NCBI RefSeq assembly: GCF_003149185.1 | Contig: NZ_QGDO01000006.1 | Span: forward strand, 186,001 to 250,000 | Direction: 5' to 3' | DNA from: Sediminitomix flava | Lineage (GTDB): Bacteria > Bacteroidota > Bacteroidia > Cytophagales > Flammeovirgaceae | Length of the DNA stretch: 64,000 bases | Part shown: positions 25,383 to 34,349 of the stretch, piece by piece | How positions within the stretch are numbered: position 1 is the first letter of the stretch | How the letters are laid out: the number at the start of each line of letters is the position of its first letter | Made by a program: the position numbers and the translations under genes | The notes under the pieces: generated by a model | Databases searched by the model: none | The model's input: the letters and a program-made list of their open reading frames with translations, nothing else | Told to the model about the DNA's origin: nothing

Positions 25383-25973
25383 ATGTTAGAACAACTTAAG
25401 CAACTAGATACCGAGCTTCTGATTTTCTTGAATGGTTTTCATAACGAAACCTCAGATCAAATCATGTTTTTTGTCTCTGAGTCTAAGACTTGGATTCCGC
25501 TTTATGCCCTTATCATTATAGGACTTTGGTGGAAGTACGGCTGGAAAACAATGCTTGCTTGTGTTTTGATCATGGGGGCTGGAGTAGGTTTGGCAGATTA
25601 TATCGCTTCAGGTATTTTCAAACCATATTTTGCCCGATTCAGACCTTCTCAAGATCCTGAGCTAAAAGAGTTCGTTCATATTGTCAATAATTACAGAGGA
25701 GGAAAGTACGGCTTTGCCTCATCTCATGCTTCTACCACTTTTGCACTAGCTACTAGCATTTGGCTATTACTCCGAAAAAATCACGTATGGATTTTCTTAT
25801 TTTTCTTTTGGGCAGCTTTTGTGGCTTACAGTCGTATTGCCTTGGGAGTACATTACCCTGGTGATATTATTGTAGGGGCACTTATTGGAGTATTTAGTGC
25901 TCAAGTAGCTTACCGATTGGGGTATTTCATTGATTCAAAGTACGCTAACGGAACTTTAAAAGAATTGAAATAG
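25383..25973 (+). CDS. PAP2-family membrane phosphatase
   Basis: 196 residues with about five membrane helices. The phosphatase signature of the PAP2 family is present in three parts: KPYFARFRP (with K and RP), SSHASTTFA (the active-site His block) and SRIALGVHYPGDI (with R, H and D). Family members remove phosphate from phosphatidate, undecaprenyl pyrophosphate or other lipid phosphates at the outer face of the inner membrane. Undecaprenyl-pyrophosphate recycling is a plausible role but not provable from sequence. It is followed by guaA with a 75-base gap. Confidence 0.87.
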   Translation: MLEQLKQLDTELLIFLNGFHNETSDQIMFFVSESKTWIPLYALIIIGLWWKYGWKTMLACVLIMGAGVGLADYIASGIFKPYFARFRPSQDPELKEFVHIVNNYRGGKYGFASSHASTTFALATSIWLLLRKNHVWIFLFFFWAAFVAYSRIALGVHYPGDIIVGALIGVFSAQVAYRLGYFIDSKYANGTLKELK

Positions 25974-26012
25974 TAATTTTTTTAAAAAACGTTAAGTCAT
26001 TTTATATTTTTC

Positions 26013-26045
26013 TTTGTGGCATTTACGCCATTCTTCCTAATTTTG
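26013..26045 (+). promoter_or_regulatory. Full Bacteroidota-type promoter overlapping the guaA start region
   Basis: TTTG (26013-26016), 21 bases, then TAATTTTG (26038-26045) fits the TTTG-N17-23-TAnnTTTG pattern well. The -7 box ends three bases before the guaA ATG (26049), so the transcript would have essentially no leader. Confidence 0.6.
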
Positions 26046-26048
26046 CAC

Positions 26049-27581
26049 ATGGCTGACAAAATTCTTATCTACGATTTCGGGTCTCAGTACACACAACTGA
26101 TTGCCCGCCGCGTAAGGGAACTGAATGTTTATTGTGAGATATTCCCTTACAACCACACTCCAAGAATCGATCACACTGAGTATAAAGGGGTGATTCTTTC
26201 TGGCTCTCCACACTCAACGCTAGAAGAAGAGGCTCCAAACTTTGACGTATCAGACATCCGTGGTAAAATGCCACTTTTGGGTGTTTGTTATGGTGCTCAA
26301 CTTTTGGCAAAACAAAATGGTGGTAAAATTGAGCCATCAAAGATCAGAGAGTACGGACGTGCGAACTTGAGCTATATCAACCACAATTCTCCTTTGATGA
26401 AGGGTATTCCGGAAGATTCTCAAGTATGGATGTCTCATGGTGACACGATCTTGGAATTACCTGAAAACTTCAAAGTAATTGCTTCTACAAGCGATGTAAA
26501 TGTGGCTGCTTACCGTATTGAGGGAGAAGAGACTTTCGGTCTTCAATTCCACCCAGAGGTAACACACTCTACTGATGGAAAAATGATGCTTCAAGATTTC
26601 ATTGTAGGTGTTTGTGGCTGTAAGCAAGACTGGACTCCAGAATCATTTGTTGATTCTACAGTAAGAGAGTTGAAAGAGAAAGTAGGTGACGATAAAGTGA
26701 TCCTTGGTCTTTCTGGTGGTGTTGACTCATCTGTAGCAGCAGTACTATTACACAAAGCAATCGGTGAAAACCTTCACTGTATCTTCGTAGATAACGGCTT
26801 GCTTCGTAAAGACGAATTCAGTTCTGTATTGGAGTCTTACAAAGGCATGGGCTTGAACGTGAAAGGTGTAAATGCAGCTGAAGAATTCTACAAAGAATTG
26901 GAAGGTGTATCAGAGCCAGAAGCGAAGCGTAAAGCGATTGGTAAAGTATTCGTAGACGTATTCGAGAGAGAGTCTAAGCTAGTAGAGAATGCAAAATGGT
27001 TGGGTCAAGGTACTATTTACCCAGACGTTATTGAGTCTGTATCGGTAAAAGGTCCTTCAGCTACTATCAAGTCTCACCACAACGTAGGTGGTCTTCCTGA
27101 CTACATGAAACTACAAGTGGTAGAGCCATTGAATACACTTTTCAAAGATGAAGTACGAGCTGTAGGTCATACTTTGGGTATTGACGATGCGATCTTGAAA
27201 AGACATCCATTCCCAGGACCGGGACTTGGTATCCGTATTTTGGGCGATGTAACTGCCGAAAAAGTAGCTATCCTTCAAGAAGTGGATCATATCTTCATCC
27301 AAGGATTGAAAGATCATGGTTTGTACAATGATGTATGGCAAGCAGGTGCAATCTTCCTTCCTGTACAATCTGTAGGGGTTATGGGAGACGAAAGAACTTA
27401 TGAAAACGTAGTAGCTCTTCGTGCTGTAGGTAGTTTGGACGGTATGACTGCCGATTGGATTCACCTTCCTTACGAGTTCTTGGCAGAAATCTCTAACAAC
27501 ATCATCAACCGTGTGAAAGGGGTGAACAGAGTTGTTTATGATATCAGTTCTAAGCCACCAGCAACAATTGAGTGGGAATAA
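26049..27581 (+). CDS. guaA: GMP synthase (glutamine-hydrolysing)
   Basis: Converts XMP to GMP with ATP and glutamine. Residues 1-190 are the class I glutamine amidotransferase domain: the catalytic Cys in [11 protein letters not shown], with FGLQFHPEV supplying His and Glu. The ATP-pyrophosphatase domain has the P-loop GLSGGVDSS, and the C-terminal dimerisation domain ends in the family-typical [14 protein letters not shown]. The start is ATG 26049 ([17 protein letters not shown]), which matches the family; an in-frame GTG at 26016 would add 11 hydrophobic residues and begins inside the promoter. The 510-residue length is standard. Confidence 0.96.
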   Translation: MADKILIYDFGSQYTQLIARRVRELNVYCEIFPYNHTPRIDHTEYKGVILSGSPHSTLEEEAPNFDVSDIRGKMPLLGVCYGAQLLAKQNGGKIEPSKIREYGRANLSYINHNSPLMKGIPEDSQVWMSHGDTILELPENFKVIASTSDVNVAAYRIEGEETFGLQFHPEVTHSTDGKMMLQDFIVGVCGCKQDWTPESFVDSTVRELKEKVGDDKVILGLSGGVDSSVAAVLLHKAIGENLHCIFVDNGLLRKDEFSSVLESYKGMGLNVKGVNAAEEFYKELEGVSEPEAKRKAIGKVFVDVFERESKLVENAKWLGQGTIYPDVIESVSVKGPSATIKSHHNVGGLPDYMKLQVVEPLNTLFKDEVRAVGHTLGIDDAILKRHPFPGPGLGIRILGDVTAEKVAILQEVDHIFIQGLKDHGLYNDVWQAGAIFLPVQSVGVMGDERTYENVVALRAVGSLDGMTADWIHLPYEFLAEISNNIINRVKGVNRVVYDISSKPPATIEWE

Positions 27582-27603
27582 GACACTGATTTGATATAAA
27601 TTG

Positions 27604-27653
27604 AAAAAGCCTACTTCCTTGCTTTAGAGCAAAGAGGTAGGCTTTTTTGTGCT
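27604..27653. terminator. Hairpin terminator between guaA and fmt
   Basis: AAAAAGCCTACTTC pairs with GAGGTAGGCTTTTT with one mismatch; T and A runs border it on both sides, and the two genes converge here. Confidence 0.8.
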
Positions 27654-27662
27654 TTACTTCTT

Positions 27663-28586
27663 CTAAAACTGCTTTCCTCTCAAGAAAGCCTCAATATCCA
27701 TACGTTTTTTACCTTGCATCTGCCAGTTTTTCACACTGATATAGCCATCGGCAGTTTTGATATAGAAGAAGGTTTTGTTGTCGGTCACATAGCCTTTTTC
27801 ATCACCTTCTAGCTTCTCATCCATTACTTTTTCTACGTTGAAAAGTTTGTAGGTAACACCTTCAATTTCTGTCCAAGCAGCAGGGTAAGGAGATAGCCCT
27901 CTAATAAAGTCATATACGTCTTTGGTAGTTTTCGAGAAATCAACCTCACACGTTTCTTTGAAGATTTTTGGAGCACTTTTCAGTTCTACGTCCATTGGCT
28001 GAGGGATAGGATTTACCTTGTCTTCCTCAATCAGTTTAACGGTTTCCAATACTGCTTCACCTCCAATATTCATCAAACGACCATAAACATCGCCTACAGT
28101 ATCTGAATCAGCAATTGGTTCTTTCTTTTGCAAGATCATATCTCCTGTATCAATCTCATGGCGCAAGAAGAAAGTTGTTACTCCTGTTTCTGTTTCACCA
28201 TTCATGATTGCCCAGTTGATAGGTGCTGCACCTCTGTACTGAGGAAGGAGTGATCCGTGAAGGTTGAAAGTACCGAGTTCTGGCATATCCCAAACAGCTA
28301 CAGGAAGCATACGGAAAGCCACTACAATTTGAAGGTTCGCATTGTAGCTTTTTAGTTCTTCCAAAAATTCAGGATTCTTCAAATTGGTCGGTTGAAGAAC
28401 AGTCAAGTTGTGCTTGAGTGCACATTCTTTTACAGGCGATTGCTGCAATTTACGTCCTCGTCCTGCTGGTTTGTCAGGAGCTGTGATTACAGCTACTACA
28501 TTATAGTTATTAGCTACTAGTACTTCTAGAGAGGGAACCGCAAAATCGGGTGTTCCCATGAAAATAATACGTAGGTCTTTCTTCAT
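27663..28586 (-). CDS. fmt: Methionyl-tRNA formyltransferase
   Basis: Formylates initiator Met-tRNA with 10-formyl-THF. Motifs include the N-terminal IIFMGTPDFAVPSLE, VITAPDKPAGRGRKL, the catalytic block FNLHGSLLPQYRGAAPINWAI (about residues 109-129, given only by position and key N, H, S and D), TGVTTFF and IDTGDMILQ. The C-terminal OB-like domain is present. The length of 307 residues is standard. It lies 48 bases downstream of the minus-strand TrmH-like gene with no obvious terminator between them, so they may share a transcript. Confidence 0.95.
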   Translation of the reverse strand: MKKDLRIIFMGTPDFAVPSLEVLVANNYNVVAVITAPDKPAGRGRKLQQSPVKECALKHNLTVLQPTNLKNPEFLEELKSYNANLQIVVAFRMLPVAVWDMPELGTFNLHGSLLPQYRGAAPINWAIMNGETETGVTTFFLRHEIDTGDMILQKKEPIADSDTVGDVYGRLMNIGGEAVLETVKLIEEDKVNPIPQPMDVELKSAPKIFKETCEVDFSKTTKDVYDFIRGLSPYPAAWTEIEGVTYKLFNVEKVMDEKLEGDEKGYVTDNKTFFYIKTADGYISVKNWQMQGKKRMDIEAFLRGKQF

Positions 28587-28633
28587 ATGCTTATCGAATG
28601 GCTGAAAATAGAAGTCTTATACCTTCCAACCAT

Positions 28634-29332
28634 TTATTTATGGCTCAAGTTCTTATAGAAATTCTCAATATGTAATTCACTTCTTCGGATACATTTCAGT
28701 ACCCAGCGCATAGCCAGTACTTGACGTTCATCTTCTGACATTTGCCATGCAATGTTTTCGTCTTTTCTGAGTTTCGTAGCTATGGTATTTAGGCAAAGGG
28801 CGGTACTTACAGAAAGGTTAAAACTTTCGGTAAAGCCATACATTGGGATTTTGATTTGGTAGTCGGCTTGTTCCATCGCTTGATCAGTCAAACCTGTACT
28901 TTCTGTACCCATCATGAAAGCTACTTTTTCATTGACAGGAAGCTCGTCTAAAGTCATTTCGGCATGAGGGCTTGTTGCAACAAGTTTAAACCCTTCTCCT
29001 TTTAACTTATCCAATGCTGATTGAGTAGAAGTATATCTGTGGATATCGACCCATTTAGCAGCCCCTTTTAGTACTTTTCGGTTCAAGTTATATCTGTGAT
29101 TAACCTCAACCACATGCACATCTTGTATTCCGAAACAATCTGCAGACCTGATAACAGCACTTGCATTTTGCTCTTGATAAATATCCTCTAAAAGTACAGT
29201 GACATGTCTTGTACGTTCAGCCAATACTCTTGCAAAATGTTGACGTTTATTTTCGGTCATAAATGCCGCTAAGTAGGCATATAAGTCTTTATCACGGTAA
29301 TCTATATCCAAGATTTTCTCCTCCCAATACAT
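28634..29332 (-). CDS. TrmH-family tRNA/rRNA 2'-O-ribose methyltransferase
   Basis: A SPOUT-fold methyltransferase of 232 residues using S-adenosylmethionine. Motif 1 (NASAVIRSADCFGI), motif 2 (FMMGTESTGLTDQAM) and motif 3 (FTESFNLSVSTALCL) form the knotted cofactor site. The N-terminal FARVLAERTRHVTVLLEDIYQ resembles TrmH proper (Gm18 in tRNA) more than RlmB, which here is a separate gene at 49130. The C-terminal basic helix region (RWVLKCIRRSELHIENFY) fits TrmH. The target nucleotide is inferred, not shown. Confidence 0.85.
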   Translation of the reverse strand: MYWEEKILDIDYRDKDLYAYLAAFMTENKRQHFARVLAERTRHVTVLLEDIYQEQNASAVIRSADCFGIQDVHVVEVNHRYNLNRKVLKGAAKWVDIHRYTSTQSALDKLKGEGFKLVATSPHAEMTLDELPVNEKVAFMMGTESTGLTDQAMEQADYQIKIPMYGFTESFNLSVSTALCLNTIATKLRKDENIAWQMSEDERQVLAMRWVLKCIRRSELHIENFYKNLSHK

Positions 29333-29784
29333 AAGTCCCTTTCTATTTGAAAACGCAATTTACGTTTTGAAAAAGTTAGAATAAATAAATTGCTCAGAAA
29401 AGCTATTTCTTCAGAAGAATAAAAAGGATGTAGAATGGTCAATTTGTTAATGTTTGGGAATCGCTAAAGGCTGAAGAGTAAAATTTTATGCTGATATAGT
29501 ATATTTATAATGTTAGTGTATTTGGTACACCTAACAATGAGAGATGTTATAAATCAATCGATAAAATGGAATAGGAATCTCATTAGAATAGATTGATTTT
29601 TGACACATCTTTTTTAATTAAGCTTGTATTAATTGCAAGCAAAGTCACTTTTTGAACGAAAAACAGGGATATATCTTCAAAAAATAGCAACAATAATGAG
29701 TTTGGTGATATTGCTTCTGTTTCATTCGTTGAAAAATGCGTAAAATTAGAATTTTTAAACAGAACTCTTTCAAAATAATATTCC
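29333..29784. other. Non-coding region upstream of the glucokinase gene
   Basis: 452 AT-rich bases. One imperfect palindrome is visible, GTTAGTGTA-tttgg-TACACCTAAC (29512-29535), about 250 bases before the kinase start. I found no clear TAnnTTTG box and no convincing small gene; a 19-codon ATG frame at 29538 lacks support. Confidence 0.4.
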
Positions 29785-30762
29785 ATGAAAAAGGTTGCAA
29801 TCGGTATTGATATCGGAGGAACAAACACCGTGATTGGTGTAGTTGATCAAGAAGGTAGTGTATTGGCTAAAGGAAACATCCCTACAGGAAAGCATATGGA
29901 TGTAAACCTTTACCTTGATGATATGCAAGCGGAGATCAATCGCGTGTTAGATTTCATCAATGAAGAAATTGAGGTGATGGGAATCGGTCTTGGTGCGCCA
30001 AACGGAAACTATTATTCAGGTGCTATTGAATTTGCTCCAAACCTTAATTGGAAAGGTAGAGTAGAATTGGTAAACCTTCTTAAAGAGAGATTTGAGTACC
30101 CTATCATTACATTGACAAACGATGCCAATGCGGCTGCAATCGGTGAAATGATTTATGGTGAAGCAAAAGAAATGAAAAACTTCATCATGATCACTTTAGG
30201 TACTGGACTAGGTAGCGGTATCGTAGTGAATGGCGAAATGGTTTATGGTCATGACGGATTTGCGGGTGAGCTAGGTCACGTACGTGTAGAGAAAAATGGT
30301 AGAGAGTGTGGATGTGGACGTAGAGGTTGTCTAGAGACTTACTGTTCGGCTACAGGTCTTGTAAATACTGTTTATGAATTGATCGGTACTTCAAAACTTC
30401 CTTCAGTACTAAGAGAGAAAGTACACCAAGGAGAAGTAACTTCTAAAATGGTATTTGATGCTGCTACTGATGGTGATGAGCTAGCAAAAGAGGCATTCAG
30501 ATATACTGCTGAGAAGTTGGGTACTGCTTTGGCTGATTTCATGACATTCTCAAGCCCTGAAGCATTTATCCTATTCGGAGGATTGGCTAATGCTGGAGAC
30601 TTGTTGTTGAAGCCAACTTACGAGTACATGGAAGAAAATATGTTGAGCTGTTTCAAAGGTAAAGTAAAACTTATCCAATCAGGTCTTCCAGGAGCAGATG
30701 CTGCTGTTTTAGGTTCTAGTTCTTTAGTATGGCAAGAATTGAATAAAGAAGTATTGGCTTAA
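29785..30762 (+). CDS. ROK-family glucokinase
   Basis: 325 residues, cytoplasmic. The phosphate-binding motif is GIDIGGTNTVIGVVD; LTNDANAAAIGE and ITLGTGLGSGIVVNG are the sugar and ATP-binding blocks; the ROK zinc site is CGCGRRGCLETY. The FGGLANAGD segment near the C-terminus is the adenosine motif. Glucose is the most likely substrate given full-length similarity to bacterial ROK glucokinases, although fructokinase or N-acetylmannosamine kinase cannot be excluded. No neighbouring sugar gene refines this. A perfect hairpin terminator follows. Confidence 0.88.
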   Translation: MKKVAIGIDIGGTNTVIGVVDQEGSVLAKGNIPTGKHMDVNLYLDDMQAEINRVLDFINEEIEVMGIGLGAPNGNYYSGAIEFAPNLNWKGRVELVNLLKERFEYPIITLTNDANAAAIGEMIYGEAKEMKNFIMITLGTGLGSGIVVNGEMVYGHDGFAGELGHVRVEKNGRECGCGRRGCLETYCSATGLVNTVYELIGTSKLPSVLREKVHQGEVTSKMVFDAATDGDELAKEAFRYTAEKLGTALADFMTFSSPEAFILFGGLANAGDLLLKPTYEYMEENMLSCFKGKVKLIQSGLPGADAAVLGSSSLVWQELNKEVLA

Positions 30763-30798
30763 GCTTAGCTATTTCTTTATTTCCTATAGATATAAATT

Positions 30799-30841
30799 AA
30801 GAGGGCGAACGGAATATATATTCTGTTCGCCCTCTTTTTAT
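30799..30841. terminator. Bidirectional terminator between the kinase and rodA
   Basis: A near-perfect 38-base hairpin (30799-30836) with one T/G mismatch near the loop (AAGAGGGCGAAC pairs with GTTCGCCCTCTT); T-tract on the plus side, A/T-rich on the other. Confidence 0.88.
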
Positions 30842-30911
30842 ATAAAGTGCTAGGACAGAAGATTTCAAAACTTAGTGAGTTGTCCTAGATAGATTGTGTC
30901 TGAGCTTTTAT

Positions 30912-32372
30912 CTATGCTCTTCCTAGCATTTGATTTTTCTGAGAATCTAGCTTCAAGAAAACAAATAATAGGATGGTGAATGACCAAAGTGACGAACCTC
31001 CGTAACTCACAAATGGTAGTGGAATACCAATTACAGGGAATAGTCCGATTGTCATACCGATATTAATCATAAAGTGGAAGAATAATATGGATGCTACACT
31101 ATAGCCATAAACCCTAGAGAAACGAGATTTCTGCCGTTCTGCAAGCATTATAATTCTAGCGATAAGGATAAAGAATACGGTGAAAACAAACATAGCACCA
31201 AGCCATCCATGTTCTTCTCCGATAGTACAGAATATAAAGTCAGTACTTTGCTCAGGTACAAACTCTAGTTTGGTCTGTGTTCCTTCTAAGAATCCTTTTC
31301 CTAATAACCCTCCAGAACCTATCGCAATTTTAGACTGTGTTACTTGATAACCTACCCCTAAAGGATCACTTTCAGGATTGATCAAGATTTCAATACGCTT
31401 ACGTTGGTGAGGTTGGAGTACAGTATTAAATACAAAGTCAATACTAATGGTAAATAGAAGTGCAAAAGCAAAGTAAGCCCCTTGGAAGGTAATCCATCTG
31501 AAGCTTCTGAAATTGCTAAAGCTTGCAATCACAATGATTGCAAAAACAAAGAATAGTCCTATTGATATATAAGTATGGTCAAAGTAATAATACAAGCCAT
31601 ACATTACGGAACCAACAATTCCCCATCCTGCAAATACTTGATATATATTTCGGTCAGCTAGCCAAGAATAGATAATACTACCTAGCCCCATGACCCCAAC
31701 ATAAACTCCAAGAGTGGCAGGGGGGACAAAGAGTCCTGCTATAAAGAGAATGATGGCTGTAAGCCCTAAAACCATGAAAGTAGAAGGTAATCCCTCTCTG
31801 TATAAAGCAACAACTAAAGCCGCAAAGACCATTGCAGAACCTGTATCATTTTGTAAAATAATGATTAAGGCAGGTACACCTATAATCAATAAAGCTCTTG
31901 AATAGGTGTTGAAGTTTTCAACTTTCTTATTGGGTGAATTTAGGTATTTGGCTAAAGCTAAGGCTGTCGCAAATTTGGCAATCTCTCCGGGTTGTATTTT
32001 TAGAGGACCGATCTTTATCCATGCGGTTGCTCCGTTTGTGGTAGCCCCTATAAAAATTACGGCAAGGAGCAGCAGCATGATAGCCCCATATATAATGTAG
32101 GCAAAGGTCTCATAAAACTTGTAATCTATAATCAGAATGGCGGCAATCAGAATTCCTGCCCCACATATCCACATCAACTGACGCCCTGAGTTGATACCCA
32201 TATCAAAAATACTCTGTTGTGCATCGGGTTGATACACCGCAGCGTAAATGTTGAGCCAGCCCAATATTACGAGTATCAGGTATAAGAGGACTGAAACCCA
32301 ATCAATCCCTTGTGCTATACTACTACTTCTTCTTCTCATCTTCTGTTTCTCAGACACTAAAGCGCTCTCCAC
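30912..32372 (-). CDS. rodA: Rod shape-determining protein RodA (SEDS glycosyltransferase)
   Basis: A polytopic SEDS-family protein of about 475-486 residues with roughly ten membrane helices; it polymerises peptidoglycan glycan strands with a partner class B PBP during elongation. Signatures are NGATAWIKIGPLKIQPGEIAK, QNDTGSAMV, and near the end IPLPFVSYGGSSLWSF, the SEDS C-terminal motif. Start is either GTG 32372 or ATG 32339 (MRRRSSS...); the latter looks more natural because the first helix follows within 20 residues. No pbp2 or mreBCD gene is in the window next to it. FtsW is excluded because of the RodA-like ILQNDTGSA context, though the two families are close. Confidence 0.88.
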   Translation of the reverse strand: MESALVSEKQKMRRRSSSIAQGIDWVSVLLYLILVILGWLNIYAAVYQPDAQQSIFDMGINSGRQLMWICGAGILIAAILIIDYKFYETFAYIIYGAIMLLLLAVIFIGATTNGATAWIKIGPLKIQPGEIAKFATALALAKYLNSPNKKVENFNTYSRALLIIGVPALIIILQNDTGSAMVFAALVVALYREGLPSTFMVLGLTAIILFIAGLFVPPATLGVYVGVMGLGSIIYSWLADRNIYQVFAGWGIVGSVMYGLYYYFDHTYISIGLFFVFAIIVIASFSNFRSFRWITFQGAYFAFALLFTISIDFVFNTVLQPHQRKRIEILINPESDPLGVGYQVTQSKIAIGSGGLLGKGFLEGTQTKLEFVPEQSTDFIFCTIGEEHGWLGAMFVFTVFFILIARIIMLAERQKSRFSRVYGYSVASILFFHFMINIGMTIGLFPVIGIPLPFVSYGGSSLWSFTILLFVFLKLDSQKNQMLGRA

Positions 32373-32513
32373 GCAAACAATAAATGTATTCTCTATTCAA
32401 TCATTTCATTGAGCGTTACTCAAAGTGAAATACGATTTTAGTATGCTTAATTCCTGTAGTTTACAGCTCTTATCATTTAGAGAAGCTTATTAACAAGTCT
32501 ATTCTCTAATTTA

Positions 32514-32562
32514 AAAAAATAAGGGAAGCTTATTCCGTGATTTGAAATAAGCTTCCCTTATT
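32514..32562 (-). terminator. Terminator downstream of accD
   Basis: AATAAGGGAAGCTTATT (32518-32534) pairs perfectly with AATAAGCTTCCCTTATT (32546-32562); on the minus strand T residues follow the stem. Confidence 0.85.
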
Positions 32563-32645
32563 ATATATGATCGTTGTATAACTATGATGTAGGTTACTTC
32601 TATCGTCTCTGAAAAGAACGAGAAATAGCCATTTTCATATACTTC

Positions 32646-33485
32646 TTAACTCAACATTTTCAATAAAGAAGCCAGTTTGTTTTTCAAATCTCTACGATCT
32701 ACTATGAAATCTAGGAATCCATGCTCTAACAAGAACTCTGAGCTTTGGAATCCTTTCGGTAAATCTTTACCAATTGTTTCACGAATTACACGAGGACCAG
32801 CAAAACCGATCAATGCTTTTGGTTCTGCAATGTTGAAATCTCCTAACATCGCGAATGAAGCTGTAACTCCTCCTGTAGTAGGATCAGTTAGTAAAGAGAT
32901 GTATGGAAGTTTAGCTTCTGAAAGTAAAGCCAATTTTGCAGAAGTTTTACCCATTTGCATTAATGAATAACCTGCTTCCATCATACGAGCACCACCAGAC
33001 TTTGAGATCATAAGGAATGGCATCTTGTTCGCTAGTGCATAGTCAATAGCACGAGAGATTTTTTCTCCTACTACTGAACCCATAGAACCTCCAATAAATC
33101 CGAAGTCCATACACGCAATCACAAGATCAAGTCCGTTAACTTTTCCGTAAGCACTACGACAAGCATCTTTCAAACCTGATTTCTTTTGCCCAGCCTTGAT
33201 ACGGTCTGGATATGCTTTTGTATCTACAAAATCCAATGGGTCTCCAGAAATCAAATCTTCGTCCAACTCTGTAAATTCATTGTTATCGAAGATGATTTCG
33301 AAGTATTCTTTTGATCCGATACGAACGTGGTGATTATCATCTGGACAAACATACGCGTTTTCACGAAGTTCGTTCATATGGATAATTTTTCCTGAAGGAG
33401 TTTTGTACCACAATCCGTCTGGAATATCTTTCTTTTCAACAGTAGGCGTATTGATGCCTTTCTCTTTTCTTTTAAACCAACTCAT
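32646..33485 (-). CDS. accD: Acetyl-CoA carboxylase carboxyltransferase beta subunit
   Basis: Beta half of the carboxyltransferase that moves CO2 from biotin to acetyl-CoA for fatty-acid synthesis. Motifs: [47 protein letters not shown] and [20 protein letters not shown]. The N-terminal zinc ribbon seen in E. coli AccD is degenerate: where four cysteines are expected (CxxC...CxxC), this protein has TPSGK and VCPDDN, leaving a single cysteine. The 279-residue length is normal. It stands alone, with accA expected elsewhere. Confidence 0.94.
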   Translation of the reverse strand: MSWFKRKEKGINTPTVEKKDIPDGLWYKTPSGKIIHMNELRENAYVCPDDNHHVRIGSKEYFEIIFDNNEFTELDEDLISGDPLDFVDTKAYPDRIKAGQKKSGLKDACRSAYGKVNGLDLVIACMDFGFIGGSMGSVVGEKISRAIDYALANKMPFLMISKSGGARMMEAGYSLMQMGKTSAKLALLSEAKLPYISLLTDPTTGGVTASFAMLGDFNIAEPKALIGFAGPRVIRETIGKDLPKGFQSSEFLLEHGFLDFIVDRRDLKNKLASLLKMLS

Positions 33486-33691
33486 AAAAGTTTTCTTTTT
33501 GGCTTGGTGAGGAAAAAAATTCAGATCCTCGAATCTGTCCGTTTATTTATTGGTCACCTCGTAAGCCAGATCTGATTATCAATAAGCTTAGTATTCTAGA
33601 CAGTAAATTTATTGATTTTTTTTCTTCTACCGCCTTTCTCCTTTTTTTTTTCATTTTTCAAGGTTCACAAATCTGTAAATTAAGTTTAATT

Positions 33692-33710
33692 ATTGCAACT
33701 AAGTTGCAAT
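33692..33710. promoter_or_regulatory. Palindromic operator-like site upstream of the MerC-domain gene
   Basis: ATTGCAAC-TAA-GTTGCAAT is a perfect inverted repeat with eight-base arms. A second related stretch, TTATT-GCG-AATAA with a following ATTGCAG, lies at about 33728-33746. The design is like a Fur-family (possibly Zur) operator, which is inference. Confidence 0.6.
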
Positions 33711-33760
33711 TGAAGGCGTTTGTAAGTTTATTGCGAATAAATTGCAGATAGATTATTTAT

Positions 33761-34183
33761 ATGTTGAAAGTATTTCAAAAATACGCTGATCATTTAGGGA
33801 TTACAGGCTCATTTATCTGTTTGATTCACTGTCTAGTGACGGCAGGAATTAGCTTAATGAGTGTTGGGATGTCTCACTTACATAGCCATGGAGATTTTGA
33901 CCATCTTGGTTTTTGGGGCTGGGTAGATTTATCAACCGTATTTATCAGTATTTTAGCGGTTTGGGCAAGCACAAGGCATAATCACAATAAAAGTGTCCAG
34001 TTTTCACTTTGGACGTTTCTTGCCATTTTTGTGACAGTTGTTATGCTTCGTCTATTCCATGTTCATAATCCAGTACTTGATATTTTAGGGTACTTGGGTT
34101 CATTAGGACTGATATTCTCACATTTCTTCAATATTTATATTTGTAGAAAAGAAGAAGCCGCAGTGTGCGAAGTTAGAGGCTAA
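33761..34183 (+). CDS. MerC-domain membrane protein
   Basis: 140 residues with four hydrophobic segments and the MerC-type motif ITGSFICLIHCLVTAG, in which a cysteine and a His-Cys pair sit in the first helix. Histidine-rich loops (HLHSHGDFDH, STRHNHNK) follow. MerC was described as a mercury uptake protein, but many Bacteroidota MerC-domain genes are not in mer operons and probably deal with other metals. No merA or merR gene is seen. The strong palindrome 51 bases before the start suggests metal-dependent control. The C-terminus ends with further Cys residues (YICRKEEAAVCEV). Confidence 0.78.
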   Translation: MLKVFQKYADHLGITGSFICLIHCLVTAGISLMSVGMSHLHSHGDFDHLGFWGWVDLSTVFISILAVWASTRHNHNKSVQFSLWTFLAIFVTVVMLRLFHVHNPVLDILGYLGSLGLIFSHFFNIYICRKEEAAVCEVRG

Positions 34184-34210
34184 AAAATTATACTTTTCAT
34201 AGATGAAAGT

Positions 34211-34253
34211 AAAAAGCATCTCTCATGAAATATGGGAGATGCTTTTTTATTTA
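34211..34253. terminator. Terminator after the MerC-domain gene
   Basis: AAAAAGCATCTC pairs with GAGATGCTTTTT and the inner CAT/ATG bases extend the stem; a T-run follows. Confidence 0.85.
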
Positions 34254-34349
34254 GCTAAAAAGAAAGGCCCTTCTTATGGTCGTGTAGAAGAGCCGTGAAC
34301 ACCTTCTCTGCTTAGAGAAGAATTGGTCGTATTTAATATGTTGAATTGA

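Noticed and set aside
29538-29597. A 19-codon frame before the glucokinase gene
   Set aside because: Too short, no start context and no conservation evidence.
33500-33560. A hairpin-like and CTCGAATCTGTCC stretch that recalls a tRNA T-arm
   Set aside because: No acceptor stem, anticodon stem or CCA context around it; no tRNA in the window.
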